In this document: positions 24,667 to 35,367 of the stretch, piece after piece
How positions within the stretch are numbered: the stretch's first letter is position 1
Layout: every line of letters begins with the position of its first letter
Source: Phycisphaerae bacterium
GTDB lineage: Bacteria > Planctomycetota > Phycisphaerae > Phycisphaerales > UBA1924
Direction of reading: 5' to 3'
Length of the DNA: 64,000 bases
NCBI GenBank assembly: GCA_030432905.1
Contig: JAUILU010000002.1
Span: 324,084 to 388,083 of the forward strand
The notes under the pieces: model-generated
Seen by the model: only the letters and a program-made list of their open reading frames with translations
Told to the model about the DNA's origin: nothing
Databases searched by the model: none
Translations under genes and position numbers: made by a program

Positions 24667-25361
24667 TAGTGATACCTCGCGATATAGGCTTCAAGTGTGT
24701 CGAGAAACTTTGGGTCATATTGCTCTTTGGCGTGCTTTACATTCCATAAAGCGGAATTTTGAATCGTCGGATCAGGGCAATAGTGGCCGAGCCATGATTC
24801 GCTCGCTGGTTCTTTGTATGAAGCTGTAGTATTGCAGGACAGTAACGCAATGCTGTTGCGTTCGATGAATGAGCGATCGCTGGATTTGCTTGGTGCGTCA
24901 TCGATTTCGATCCAGGTGAACGGGAGTTTGCCGATATAGTTAGAAACTTCTACTTCGATCGGATACTCGTTGGTTCGCACTTCTTTGGGTGCATTCGATC
25001 CTAATCCCCATGTGGGCGTAGTTTGCGATTCAACTACGCCAGCATTCAGAAGTGCGGCACCAACATGTCTTCTAAAGATCGACCCTCTGTGGTTGCCTCC
25101 ACCGGAGTATTTTGTCCCGCGATGTTGTGAGAGTCTCTTCCACAATGTAGTGCGTGAACCCGAAGAAACACCATGAGTGCCAATTCTGACAACTCTTGCA
25201 CTGCCATTAGGGCGGCACTCTCCAGGTGAATAGAAGAAATAGACACCCCTGTTTGGCCACTCCAATTTGCCGTGACATTCGCGAAGGAGTCTGCGTGGCA
25301 TTTGCTGAGTGATTTGGTCGAGCAATTCGTAAAACCGATTTGTATCACTTTCTCGTGACAT
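24666..25361 (-). CDS. GIY-YIG-like nuclease
   Basis: The 231-residue protein shows a GIY-YIG core: GVYFFYSPGE (about 39-48) aligns with the GIY strand, VVRIGTHG (about 57-64) with YIG, the catalytic Arg is in SRTTLWKRL (about 69-77), and a Glu in FIERNS may be the metal ligand. GIY-YIG nucleases nick or cut DNA in homing, restriction and repair. It is the upstream gene of a coupled pair with DUF6884. Low GC and isolation between GC-rich genes suggest a mobile accessory unit, possibly defensive. The fold assignment is moderately secure, the role inferred. Confidence 0.65.
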   Translation of the reverse strand: MSRESDTNRFYELLDQITQQMPRRLLRECHGKLEWPNRGVYFFYSPGECRPNGSARVVRIGTHGVSSGSRTTLWKRLSQHRGTKYSGGGNHRGSIFRRHVGAALLNAGVVESQTTPTWGLGSNAPKEVRTNEYPIEVEVSNYIGKLPFTWIEIDDAPSKSSDRSFIERNSIALLSCNTTASYKEPASESWLGHYCPDPTIQNSALWNVKHAKEQYDPKFLDTLEAYIARYH

Positions 25362-25427
25362 GCTGCACTTCCTTACGAAGCTCGGGATTGCTGCATGGTA
25401 ACAAAAAATGGGTGCAGAATGAGGTGG

Positions 25428-25862
25428 TTATTGTGACAAAAGAGCCGGTGCCGGGTACCTGCCGCCCTTGATGCCAAGCTTGGTGAGTGCTGAAGTTTTG
25501 GCGTAGAGCAAGCGGTGGGTGTCGGCTTCGGCTTTGAGTGTGGCCGAGAGGATGAGGTCGGGGCCGTCGGTGATCTCGATGTGGGTGAACGGGTCGGCGT
25601 GGACGAGCGTGATGCGCGGGGCGCCGAGTTCGATGGTGTGCGACTTGCCGCTGGCGGGGTCGGCGAGCACGACAGATGTCTGGTGCTCGTTCTTGAGCAT
25701 GATGCGCAGCTCGATGGGTTTGGGTGAGCCGGTGTTGAAGCCGAGGTCGGGCTGGGCCTTGGCGACGGCTTGGCGCGCGATGGTCCAGCTGATCGCGCAG
25801 GCGCACAGCGGCTTGGTCGTCGCTTTGGCTTGGCTCGGGTTGGTCGTTTGGATCGCGCTCAT
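25428..25862 (-). CDS. Hypothetical protein coupled to the GbsR-type regulator
   Basis: The 144-residue protein has no family I recognise. A Thr/Ala-rich N-terminus precedes a beta-rich segment (HTIELGAPRITLVHADPFTH, then DGPDLILSATL). No signal peptide or membrane helix is clear. The ATG overlaps the regulator's stop by four bases (ATGA), which strongly indicates a common transcript. A job in the pathway controlled by the regulator is plausible but unproven. Confidence 0.6.
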   Translation of the reverse strand: MSAIQTTNPSQAKATTKPLCACAISWTIARQAVAKAQPDLGFNTGSPKPIELRIMLKNEHQTSVVLADPASGKSHTIELGAPRITLVHADPFTHIEITDGPDLILSATLKAEADTHRLLYAKTSALTKLGIKGGRYPAPALLSQ

Positions 25863-26416
25863 CGGTCGAACTTCGTCAGGAGTTTGGCGGCTAGCTCAAG
25901 CCCGGAGCCGGACGGGCTGACGAAGCGGTGGCTGAGTTTCTCCATGGTCTGCATGAAGCTGAGCATTTCTTCGAGGCGTTTCTGGTGCGCGAGCAGTTCT
26001 TTCTGTTGGTCGCCGGCGGCTTCGTCGGGCGCGGGCGATGCGTCGCGGATCTCGAAGAGTGTGGCGAGGAGTGGTTCGACTTCGCGCTTCATGCGTTCGC
26101 GGACGATGGAGCGGAACATGGACCAGACGTCCTGGTCGGCTTCGAAGTATTCCTTGCGGTCGCCGCGTTTGTGGGTTCGGCTGATGATGCCCCAGTCGAG
26201 GAGCGCACGGATGGACATGGAGGCGTTGCCGCGGGAGATCTGGAGGCGGTCCATGATCTCGTCGGTGTTCATGGGGCGGCCGGTGATGTAGAGAAGGGCG
26301 TGGGCCTCGGCCATGGTCCTGCTGATGCCCCAGGCGCCGGCCATCTGGCCCCACGAGGCGACGAAGCGGTCCTGCGCCTCAGTGAGCTTTTCGTGCTGGT
26401 TGTCCCGCGTTGCCAT
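25859..26416 (-). CDS. GbsR/MarR-family transcriptional regulator
   Basis: The 185-residue protein resembles the GbsR group: MAGAWGISRTMAEAHALLYI (about 24-43), then the winged HTH (MNTDEIMDRLQISRGNASMS, about 48-67; IRALLDWGIISRTHKRGDRK) and a C-terminal helix for dimerisation. GbsR-type regulators control osmoprotectant or other transport genes in other bacteria; no such target is adjacent here. The start at 26416 (MATRDNQHEKL) is preferred because the upstream ATG at 26479 adds a hydrophobic, unconserved leader. It overlaps the next gene by four bases. Confidence 0.88.
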   Translation of the reverse strand: MATRDNQHEKLTEAQDRFVASWGQMAGAWGISRTMAEAHALLYITGRPMNTDEIMDRLQISRGNASMSIRALLDWGIISRTHKRGDRKEYFEADQDVWSMFRSIVRERMKREVEPLLATLFEIRDASPAPDEAAGDQQKELLAHQKRLEEMLSFMQTMEKLSHRFVSPSGSGLELAAKLLTKFDR

Positions 26417-26495
26417 TGGCGCATTATGCGGTGTTGGGGTTGCGTTGTCGAGTGGTTGTTTCAGAATAAATTGAAACAAGGCCCCGTTTGGGGCA

Positions 26496-27410
26496 CTAGA
26501 GGGCGATATCGGCGAGCCCGGCGAGGCCGAGAGCGACGCTCGCGATGCCGTTGAGGGTGAAGAACGCCATGTCGAGGCCTGCTTTGCCGCGCTGAGCGAG
26601 GACGGCGTGCTCAGCTACGAGCAGCCCCGCGACGGGGGCGAGGCCCGCGAAGAGGAAGATGTGCGCGAGCCTTGGTTCGGTGTGCCAAGCGAACGCGAGG
26701 GAAACGAACGCGGCCAGGTGCATGGCGCGGCTCACCCTGATCGCCCGGCTCCAGCCCAGTTTGGCGGGGACGGAATGCAGGCCGACGGACTGGTCGTACT
26801 CGAGGTCCTGCAGCGCGTAGATGATGTCGAAGCCCGCGACCCAGAGCAGCACGAACCCGGCGATGAGCCAGATGGCTGGTGTCTGCGTGAGGTACGCCGG
26901 GTCGATCGCGATGACGGCGGCGACGGGGCTGAGCGCGAGCGCTGCGCCGAGGAAAACGTGGCACAGCGAGGTGAAGCGTTTGGTGTAGCTGTAGAGGGCG
27001 ATGAACCCGAGCACGGGGATGCAGAGGTACGCGGGCCAGGGGTTGCCCAGCAATGGCCAGAAGAGCGAGGCGAGGATGCAGAACGCGAGCGCGGAGCCGA
27101 GCGCGATGAGCCAGCCGTCGCGGTAGGAGAGCTTGCCGCTGGCGATGGCGCGTTTGGCGGTGCGCGGGTTGTCGGCGTCGAGTTTGTGGTCGGCGAGCCG
27201 ATTGATGAGCATCGCCCATGTCCGGGCGGCGACCATGCACGCGACGATGAGCACGAGCTGGATCGCGAGCGTTGCGGGTGGTGCGGAGAAGTCCGTGGCG
27301 AGGGCCGCGCCGAGGATGGCGAAGGGGAGGGCAAAGACGGAGTGGGCGAGCTTGATGTCGCCGGCGGCGATGGAGAGGCGGGATTTTGTGGTTGTGGCGG
27401 CGCTTGGCAT
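26496..27410 (-). CDS. UbiA-type polyprenyltransferase (probable quinone biosynthesis)
   Basis: The 304-residue protein is an eight- or nine-helix membrane prenyltransferase. The first Asp-rich motif is NRLADHKLDADNPRTAKR (about 70-87) and the second is DIIYALQDLEYDQSVGLHSV (about 196-215); these bind prenyl diphosphate through Mg2+. The family attaches a polyprenyl chain to 4-hydroxybenzoate (UbiA) or, in the futalosine route, to a dihydroxynaphthoate-type ring (MqnP). The length and motifs fit either; many planctomycetes use the futalosine route, so mqnP is possible but not shown. The gene stands alone. Confidence 0.9.
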   Translation of the reverse strand: MPSAATTTKSRLSIAAGDIKLAHSVFALPFAILGAALATDFSAPPATLAIQLVLIVACMVAARTWAMLINRLADHKLDADNPRTAKRAIASGKLSYRDGWLIALGSALAFCILASLFWPLLGNPWPAYLCIPVLGFIALYSYTKRFTSLCHVFLGAALALSPVAAVIAIDPAYLTQTPAIWLIAGFVLLWVAGFDIIYALQDLEYDQSVGLHSVPAKLGWSRAIRVSRAMHLAAFVSLAFAWHTEPRLAHIFLFAGLAPVAGLLVAEHAVLAQRGKAGLDMAFFTLNGIASVALGLAGLADIAL

Positions 27411-27467
27411 AGGAAAAGGTTAGGTAGGTTGCCGAAACGCCGGGAGTAGGGTGGCTGTCAGCGATCT

Positions 27468-28118
27468 CTATACGCGTCGTCGGCGTGACAAGCCGCAAAG
27501 GGTCACGGCACCGACAAGTGAGGCGCTCGGGGCAGGAACCACACCAAAGACGACCTCTGCAAGGCTGTAGTAGTCGGGCGGCAAGAGCGTCGAAAGACCG
27601 TTCACATGAATGTACCTGACGCTTGTTGTTTCAAACGAGAACACCTGCGCCTCAGCGGGGATGTTGAGTAGTGGGTCATTGTATTGGAGATTGGTTGGTT
27701 CAATGAGTCGGGCGGTTGTGCCGTTATCGAGGTTGTTGTCATCGTCGGCGTAGAGCTCGAAACTCGACACGGCTCCTTCTGAGTCCGTGTTCCAGATTGC
27801 GATACTCGTGACCGGGTATATATCGCCAAGGTCAAAGGTAAAGTGCTGGGGGCCGTCGCTTGAGGTGTTGGTAAAGCCCACATTGTTTTGGGAGAGTAAC
27901 GGCGAGTGAGTGGTCGTTGCTGTATAGGAAGCAAAGTCCGTTTCGCCGCTAACATAGGTGTTCGATAAGCCGGATTGATTAATAATATTCGCAAGTGGAA
28001 AGAATAGTTGCTCACCAAATGGGCTTGAAACGCTGATTGGTGCGTGGACGATGTCGGCGCTGGAGGTAGTTGTCGACGCGGCGGCCAGCAGGCCAAAGAG
28101 TGCTGTGCGTGATTTCAT
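27468..28118 (-). CDS. Secreted discoidin-like protein with PEP-CTERM-like tail
   Basis: The 216-residue protein has a signal peptide (KSRTALFGLLAAASTTTSSA) and a beta-sandwich body similar to F5/8 type C/discoidin domains (FTFDLGDIYPVTSIAIWN, then VSSFELYADDDN). The C-terminus VPAPSASLVGAVTLCGLS plus an Arg cluster is the tripartite sorting tail of planctomycetes. The start at 28118 is preferred because the upstream ATG at 28154 would add a His/Arg-rich leader in front of the signal peptide. It may bind glycans on the surface. The subtilase gene ends 26 bases upstream. Confidence 0.8.
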   Translation of the reverse strand: MKSRTALFGLLAAASTTTSSADIVHAPISVSSPFGEQLFFPLANIINQSGLSNTYVSGETDFASYTATTTHSPLLSQNNVGFTNTSSDGPQHFTFDLGDIYPVTSIAIWNTDSEGAVSSFELYADDDNNLDNGTTARLIEPTNLQYNDPLLNIPAEAQVFSFETTSVRYIHVNGLSTLLPPDYYSLAEVVFGVVPAPSASLVGAVTLCGLSRRRRV

Positions 28119-28143
28119 GTATTGGTGCCTTTGATGGGTTGCT

Positions 28144-30075
28144 CTAGAAATCACACCCCGCGTTGTACGCGCCGATCCATGCGGTAAAGTCGGTGGGTTC
28201 GAGTGTGCCGTTGTTGTTCATGTCGGCTCTGATGTCGGCTTTGTTGTAGTTGGCGAGCCAGGCGAGGAAGTCGTCGGTGGTGAGGAGGTAGTCGCCGTCC
28301 TGGTCGGCGGGGCAGTCGATCTCGGTGCCGATGAACTTCAGGCCGAAGTTCGTGAGCGTGTGCGTGTCGTCCTGTGCGAGGTCGGCGATGGTGAGCGTCC
28401 AAGTGCCTTGTGTGCGCTCGTCCCAGTGGCGGACGCTGTAGAACGTGTGGTCGATGTCGTCTGCGGAGTTGTTGTGGTTGGTGTGGAGGATGGACTCGGT
28501 GCCGGCGGGGCTTGTGAGGATGATCTCGAGATCGCCGATGTATGAGCCGGTGATGCCGATGTCGACGGCGACGTGCTCGATGATCATGTTGTTTGCGACT
28601 TCGAAGTCGACGCTGACGCCGGCGGGGTCGTTGTCGGGGATGTCGGTGGCTTGGCTGATGAAGCCCGCGTCGAGGGTGAAGATCGGCGCGACGGGCTGCC
28701 AGGTTTGTGCTGCCTGGACCATGAGGGCGGCGTCGAGCTGGCCGAAGCCGTAGGAGTGGTTGATGTCGTGGCCCGCGCCGTTGGTTGTCCAGTCGGGGTG
28801 GTCGGTGTCGACGGGCTTGGCTGTGTCGATGACGAGGTGCTGGGCATCGCGCCAGGTGAGATCGGGGTTGGCTTCGAGGCAGAGCGCGAGTGCGCCCGAG
28901 GCGAGCGGGCAGGCGGAGCTGGTGCCCCCGAAGTTGAAGGTGTAGGGGTTGGCCGTTGAGTTGGCAGTGGAGACGATGCGTCGGCCGTTGCCGTCGGAGT
29001 AGGTGACGGCGAAGAGCGACGAGCCTCGTTCGCTGTAGGCGGCGTGCGTTGCGAGGTTGCCGATGGCGCCGATGGCGATGGTGTACGGGCTAGCGGCGTA
29101 TGGGTCGTACTCGACGCGGTCGTTGGCGCCGCCGTTGCCCGCGGCCCAGGTGAGGATGACGCCCTTGCCGTCCCTGCCTGTCACGACTGCGTTGGCGAGC
29201 GCATCGTTCTCGATCGTTGAGATGTCGTAGAGCACGCCGGTGTCGTTCGGGCCCCACGAGTTGTTTTTGATGTCGTTGAGATCGTTGCGGTGGGCAAACG
29301 CGGCGGCGTTGACGACCGGGTCGCCCGAGGTGCTGTAGAAGAGCTGGCTGTGGGTTGAGCCGTAGGCGAGCCCTGCTGCGCCTTCGTTGTTGTTGCCGAT
29401 GGCGCACGCGACACCGGCGACCGCTGTGCCGTGGAAGGAAGACGATCCGGGCTGGCCCGCGGTGTTGTTGCGCTGCGAGGAGAGGTCGGGGTGGAAGCCC
29501 CAGACGCCCTCGTCGATGATGCCGATGTTGACGCCCTCGCCCGTGACGCCCATGCCCCATGCGGCTTCGGCGTTGATGTCGTTGCCTTCCTGGTCCTCGT
29601 TAAAGAGGTGCCAGGCCGAGCCGTAGAACTCATCGTTGAGCGGTGTTCGGCTGGACATCTCGGTGCGCGCTTCGACGCTGGCGTGCGCGATGCCCGGCGT
29701 GTTCGCGAGCGTGGCGGTCAGGTTGGCTGCGGCCCGGACGCTTGCGGTGTCGATCGTGATGTAACCGGCGGGGGCTTGGGTGATGGTGTAACCGGCGGCG
29801 ATGAGGTCGTCGGTTGACCGTGCATCGGCTTTGGCGATGACCCGGTTTGTGAGTGTGATGGTGCGAGCTTGCGCTGAGGGTTTGCCCGGCGCGAGGTCTC
29901 GGATGGTCGCGGCGGATTGCTTAGCCAGAGGTGATTCGATGAAGAGCGATTTGGCGCCGAGCGAGGTGACAACGCGGTCGGCCTGCTCGGGCTGGGGGGC
30001 GCGCATGTCTTGCTGGGCCGCGGCTTGGCCGGCGATCGAGATCAGGATGAGGCAGGCGGCGCGGCGCGGAAGCAT
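28144..30075 (-). CDS. Secreted subtilisin-family protease with P domain and dockerin-like repeats
   Basis: A 643-residue S8-family protease. After a signal peptide (about 1-20) and prodomain, the catalytic triad is D188 (NIGIIDEGVWG), H215 (SSFHGTAVAG) and S386 (GGTSSACP), with the oxyanion Asn in NNSWG near 272. A kexin-type P domain follows (about 470-585; GDLEIILTSPAG). Two dockerin-like calcium-binding repeats end the protein (DQDGDYLLTTDDFLAWLANY and NNNGTLEPTDFTAWIGAYN). The second repeat unit is shared with the metzincin-like protein at 43.6-44.9 kb. All triad residues are intact, so activity is expected outside the cell. Confidence 0.92.
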   Translation of the reverse strand: MLPRRAACLILISIAGQAAAQQDMRAPQPEQADRVVTSLGAKSLFIESPLAKQSAATIRDLAPGKPSAQARTITLTNRVIAKADARSTDDLIAAGYTITQAPAGYITIDTASVRAAANLTATLANTPGIAHASVEARTEMSSRTPLNDEFYGSAWHLFNEDQEGNDINAEAAWGMGVTGEGVNIGIIDEGVWGFHPDLSSQRNNTAGQPGSSSFHGTAVAGVACAIGNNNEGAAGLAYGSTHSQLFYSTSGDPVVNAAAFAHRNDLNDIKNNSWGPNDTGVLYDISTIENDALANAVVTGRDGKGVILTWAAGNGGANDRVEYDPYAASPYTIAIGAIGNLATHAAYSERGSSLFAVTYSDGNGRRIVSTANSTANPYTFNFGGTSSACPLASGALALCLEANPDLTWRDAQHLVIDTAKPVDTDHPDWTTNGAGHDINHSYGFGQLDAALMVQAAQTWQPVAPIFTLDAGFISQATDIPDNDPAGVSVDFEVANNMIIEHVAVDIGITGSYIGDLEIILTSPAGTESILHTNHNNSADDIDHTFYSVRHWDERTQGTWTLTIADLAQDDTHTLTNFGLKFIGTEIDCPADQDGDYLLTTDDFLAWLANYNKADIRADMNNNGTLEPTDFTAWIGAYNAGCDF

Positions 30076-30215
30076 GGATCGGGTCTCCGGCTGGTTGAGG
30101 AGCGCGTGGCGGGCACAGTGATCGCCGGCGCAAGAGTCTGTACGCTTAAGTGTGCGCCATTGTTGCCCCGGGGCCAGAGGATTCGGGGATTCCGGGCCCG
30201 TTTGCGGAGTTTGAA

Positions 30216-31697
30216 ATGGGGAATGTGACGGATATCGCCCGGCTGGATGGGCTGATCAGGTCCGATCGTCCGCTGGTCACGATCCAGACCTACGAGGAGG
30301 CGTACGCGCTGGAACTGGTCCGAGAAGCGGGCGGCCCCGGCGGTAGCCTGCAGATCTGGACGGTGCTCAGCGGCGTGTACGACGGCATCCTCCAGAACGC
30401 TGAACCGATCCCTGACACAACCAACCCCGCGGCGGCGCTGTACTACCTCGGTTACAAAAACCCGGCGCAGATTGTGTGTCTTGTCGATATCGCGACGCAC
30501 CTGGAAGACCCGGTTGTCGTGCGGGGCTTGCGCGATCTTGTCTCTGCGGCGGATGCGCGCGGGGGGACGGTGATCATGGTCGATCACGCGGAGAAGCTGC
30601 CGGGTGTGGTGGTGGCGCACGCGACGAAGCTGGAGCTTTCGCTTCCGGGCGAAGTTGAGCTCGAAGCGATCGTGCGCGAGACGGTGCGTCGGCTGCACGT
30701 GAGGGCGCCGTTTGAGATCGATCTAACAAAGCGGCAGCTCACGGCGCTGGTGTCGAACCTGCGCGGGCTGACACGCAGGCAGGCGGCGCAGGTCGTGTCC
30801 GATGTTGTGCACGACGACGGGAAGCTCGACGAGGACGACATCGAGCGCGTGATGCGGCTCAAGCAGGAGTTCGTCCAATCGGGCGGGATGCTCGAGTTCA
30901 CGCGATCGCCCACGAGCATGGACGAGATCGGCGGGATGGTTCGGCTCAAGAAGTGGCTCTCGGCGCGCGAGCGGGCGCTCGACTCGGAAGACATTGATAG
31001 GCCCAGGGGCGTGATGCTTCTGGGTGTGCAGGGCGCGGGCAAGAGTTTGTGCGCCAAGGCGATCGCGACGGCGTGGCGGCGGCCGCTCCTGCGGATGGAC
31101 GTCGGGGCGCTGTACGACAAGTTTGTTGGCGAGAGCGAACGCAGGCTCCGTGACACGCTGCACCAGGCGGAGTTGATGGCGCCGATCGTGCTCTGGATCG
31201 ATGAGATCGAGAAGGCGTTCGCCAGCAGCGCGAGCCAATCGACCGACGGCGGGCTGAGCCGGCGCATGTTCGGGGCGCTCCTGACGTGGATGCAGGAGCA
31301 CCGGTCGGCGGTCTTTCTGGTGGCGACGGCCAACGACATCGAGGCGCTGCCGCCCGAGCTGCTGCGTAAAGGCCGGTTCGACGAGATCTTCTTTGTCGAT
31401 CTGCCGGGTGAGCAGGCGAGGCGCGCGATCTTCGAGATCCATCTCGGTCGGCGAGGGCTCATGCCCGGAAAGTTTGAGATCGGTGAGCTGATCGATGCGA
31501 GCGAGGGCTACAGCGGCGCGGAGATCGAGCAGGCGATCGTTTCGGCTCGGCACGAGGCGTCGGCGAGGAAGGGCATCGTTGATACGGCGCTGCTTGTGCA
31601 GACCCTGCGCGGCTCGCCGCCCTTGAGTGTGACGATGGCCGAGCGGATGCACGAGCTGCGCGCGTGGTCACGGGGTCGATGTGTGCCCGCGGATTGA
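30216..31697 (+). CDS. Ycf46-like AAA ATPase
   Basis: The 493-residue protein has an N-terminal domain (about 1-230) and a C-terminal AAA ATPase with Walker A LGVQGAGKS (about 268-276), Walker B VLWIDEIEKAF (about 326-336), the arginine-finger region RKGRFDEIFFVDLP and a lid domain. It matches the Ycf46/COG0464 group, whose members act in bicarbonate uptake regulation in cyanobacteria; the role in planctomycetes is not known. The start at 30216 is preferred because the upstream region is Pro-rich and unconserved. The divergent subtilase gene lies 140 bases away. Confidence 0.88.
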   Translation: MGNVTDIARLDGLIRSDRPLVTIQTYEEAYALELVREAGGPGGSLQIWTVLSGVYDGILQNAEPIPDTTNPAAALYYLGYKNPAQIVCLVDIATHLEDPVVVRGLRDLVSAADARGGTVIMVDHAEKLPGVVVAHATKLELSLPGEVELEAIVRETVRRLHVRAPFEIDLTKRQLTALVSNLRGLTRRQAAQVVSDVVHDDGKLDEDDIERVMRLKQEFVQSGGMLEFTRSPTSMDEIGGMVRLKKWLSARERALDSEDIDRPRGVMLLGVQGAGKSLCAKAIATAWRRPLLRMDVGALYDKFVGESERRLRDTLHQAELMAPIVLWIDEIEKAFASSASQSTDGGLSRRMFGALLTWMQEHRSAVFLVATANDIEALPPELLRKGRFDEIFFVDLPGEQARRAIFEIHLGRRGLMPGKFEIGELIDASEGYSGAEIEQAIVSARHEASARKGIVDTALLVQTLRGSPPLSVTMAERMHELRAWSRGRCVPAD

Positions 31698-31720
31698 GTG
31701 TCCGTTGGGGGTTGCGTCGC

Positions 31721-33541
31721 TTACGGGCAGATGACATCGTCGATGACACCGTCGGCGTCCTCGAAGTCGATCTCGTTGTCGCTGGTCTGGCTTCGTCCTC
31801 CGGGGGCGTCGCAATCAGAGCCGCCGACGACGTTGAAGCGGTAGGTGTTGTCGCTGTACTCGGAGACGAACTTGACGTCTGGGTTTGCGATGGTCTTGGC
31901 GGACTTGAGCGCGCCTTCGACCGGGCGGAGGCGCCACTGGCCTGCGCCGAAGCTGCTCGGCGCGACGGCTCGGACGACGATGGTGCGAGAGCCCGCGTCG
32001 TCTTCGGTCGGCGCCTCGGTGATGAACTCGCTCGAGCGGTCGACCCAGGTCTGCGAGCCCTCGGCGAGGTGCTCGACGATCATGTGCAGCGAGGCGTCGG
32101 TCGCGAAGACGGGGCCGAAGAAGCGGGGCGCGACGGCGGTCAGGAGCTGGTTGCTGTCGAGCGTGACGGTTTCGTTGTGATTCGGGAACGACTCGGTCTG
32201 GTGAAAGTTGAAGGGTGCGACACCGATCGCGCCGCCGCCGAAGTCGGCGAAGGGCGTGGTGTAGTGCTTGGTTGAATTGGTGATGACCATCGGCGAGGTT
32301 GTGCCGACGGTGACCTTCGCAGGCTCGTTGAAGTCGGTCTCGTTGCCCTTGCCGATGATGATCTGTCCTTCGAGCGCTTGATCAGAGCGGATGATGATCT
32401 CGCCGGCGGGGATGGACGAGTCGTTACGCGCGATGATGCCGGTGAAGAAGAGGGCGTTTTCGGTGAGCGTTCCACCGATGTCGACTTCGGGTCCGGCGGC
32501 GTATTCGTTTCTCATGCCGTTGGTGAAAACCATCTCGCCGTCGAGATCGCCCGCGATTTTGATCGCGCAGGGCGATTCACTGTTGCGTGCGAAACTTGTG
32601 AGTGTGCGAGCGCGGAACGAGCCGGAGAAGTCGCCCTCACGGGTGGTCAGGCCCGCGATGTAGCCGGGGATGCTCGGGTCGGTTTCGAGATCGATGTTTG
32701 CGTGGATCTCGTCGGCTTCGATGGTGCGGACGGCGCCGGCGGTGATGATGCCGACGAGCGAGGACGGTGAGCCGATGCTGCCCTCGACGTTGATGTGCTC
32801 GATCGCGAATGAGTGGAGGGGCGCGGTGGCGTAGATTGAGGGTCGGCCTTGGGCGCCGATGCTGCCCTCGACGGTGATGGATTCGATGCTGTGGCGGAGG
32901 GCGGCGAGGTTGCCGTTGAGATCGCCCGTGATTGAGACCGGTCCGATGTGGCCTCGGTACGCGGCGATCGAGCCGTTGGGTGTGACGCTGCCTGTGATGC
33001 TGACGGCTCCGAGTTTGGGTGCCGAGCCGGGCATGTCGCCCCAGTGGACGACCGGGGCGTCGAGATCGCCCGCGAGGTCGAGGCGGATGAGCTGGTGGAC
33101 GTCGATGCCCGGGCCTGAGATGTTGCGGGCGCGGACCTGGAGACGGGTTCTCTCGTTGGCGGTGACGCCCGCGAGGGTCCGGCAGGCGACGGGGCTGATG
33201 GGGTTGTCCTCGCTGGTCGCGGGGAGCGTCGGCTTGCCGATAATGAGCGTTGGGGTGTGATCGGGGTTGGTTTTGAGCGTGACGACCCCGATATCGGTGT
33301 TGGCGGGGTCGTCTGTGAAGACGCGGACGGTCGCGCTGTTGGTGATCTCGATGAGGACATCGGAGCCCGAGGCGAGGCCCGGCTCGTTGGCGTCTTGGTT
33401 TGGGAATCCTGGGAGGGCGGCCCAGCCGTCGCCGGGGTTTGCGGGGGAGTAGAACTCGGCGTAGACGCCCTGAGCGAGCGCCGCGGGTGCCATGAACGTG
33501 GCCGAGGCGGCGAGTACGAGTCGGATCTTCGGATTCTGCAT
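31721..33541 (-). CDS. Large secreted repetitive protein
   Basis: The 606-residue protein has a signal peptide (KIRLVLAASATFMAPAALA) and a beta-rich body with repeated segments of the form SITGSVTPNGSIA and SITGDLNGNLAAL. These resemble right-handed beta-helix or hypothetical planctomycete surface repeats. The C-terminus is acidic (NEIDFEDADGVIDD) with no obvious anchoring tail. No catalytic motif is seen. It is convergent with the Ycf46-like gene, with 23 bases between the stops. Likely an exported structural or adhesive protein; the assignment is to class only. Confidence 0.72.
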   Translation of the reverse strand: MQNPKIRLVLAASATFMAPAALAQGVYAEFYSPANPGDGWAALPGFPNQDANEPGLASGSDVLIEITNSATVRVFTDDPANTDIGVVTLKTNPDHTPTLIIGKPTLPATSEDNPISPVACRTLAGVTANERTRLQVRARNISGPGIDVHQLIRLDLAGDLDAPVVHWGDMPGSAPKLGAVSITGSVTPNGSIAAYRGHIGPVSITGDLNGNLAALRHSIESITVEGSIGAQGRPSIYATAPLHSFAIEHINVEGSIGSPSSLVGIITAGAVRTIEADEIHANIDLETDPSIPGYIAGLTTREGDFSGSFRARTLTSFARNSESPCAIKIAGDLDGEMVFTNGMRNEYAAGPEVDIGGTLTENALFFTGIIARNDSSIPAGEIIIRSDQALEGQIIIGKGNETDFNEPAKVTVGTTSPMVITNSTKHYTTPFADFGGGAIGVAPFNFHQTESFPNHNETVTLDSNQLLTAVAPRFFGPVFATDASLHMIVEHLAEGSQTWVDRSSEFITEAPTEDDAGSRTIVVRAVAPSSFGAGQWRLRPVEGALKSAKTIANPDVKFVSEYSDNTYRFNVVGGSDCDAPGGRSQTSDNEIDFEDADGVIDDVICP

Positions 33542-33707
33542 GCCTATCTCCAGTTTTGTGCAAGGTGCACCGGGCTAAGGAGATTGCCCGCGTGGGTGAG
33601 GTTCTGGCTCGGGTTTTTGGTGGTTGGTCAGGCTGTTGTGCCGGCTGGGTAGGTTGGGTAAAGGGAAGATCGGACGCTGGGAAAGCGCTTGGAGAGGGTG
33701 CTGAGGA

Positions 33708-33735
33708 TTGACAGTGGTACGGTCAGGGCTAGGAT
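33708..33735 (+). promoter_or_regulatory. Promoter of tRNA-Thr
   Basis: A perfect TTGACA (33708-33713) and TAGGAT (33730-33735) are spaced by 16 bases, 33 bases before the mature tRNA, as expected for a strong stable-RNA promoter. Confidence 0.65.
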
Positions 33736-33768
33736 CGTCCCTGTCCGGCAGGTGGGTCGGTCAGATTG

Positions 33769-33840
33769 GCCGCTGTAGCTCAGTGGTAGAGCGCACCCTT
33801 GGTAAGGGTGAGGTCGTGAGTTCAACTCTCACCAGCGGCT
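33769..33840 (+). tRNA. tRNA-Thr (anticodon GGU)
   Basis: The acceptor arms GCCGCTG and CAGCGGC pair perfectly with T as discriminator. The anticodon loop TTGGTAA has anticodon GGT at 33801-33803 and the T loop is GTTCAACTC. CCA is not encoded. Placement before tuf is the conserved order in many bacteria. Confidence 0.97.
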
Positions 33841-34132
33841 TTGTCCGCATGGTTGGCGAGACCTTCGGGATCTCGGCAGCTATGCTACTTGGCTGGCTTT
33901 TTGTTGGCCGGTTTGTGGCTCTTGATGTCTCCCGGTGGGGCGGCAGATTGAGTCAGAGAAAGAGTAGGAAGTAGAGGCTTTTTCGGTTTCACCAGCCTTT
34001 GTATGGGCTGGGAAGGATCGGGGAGCCGGGCACGGGCCGGGTGGCTCGAGCCCGTTTGGATTTACGTTCGCGGCGGCGGGTGCTTCATCGGTTGAAGACT
34101 CGGACCGCTCCGGATTTTGGAGGTTCCAGGCT

Positions 34133-35335
<1,203 letters not shown>

Positions 35336-35367
35336 GACTCGGGACCTGTCAGTCTGTATTGAATTTC

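Noticed and set aside
24210..25430. A full restriction-modification system at the GIY-YIG gene
   Set aside because: No methyltransferase or specificity subunit is adjacent; the only DNA methyltransferase lies at 49.5 kb.
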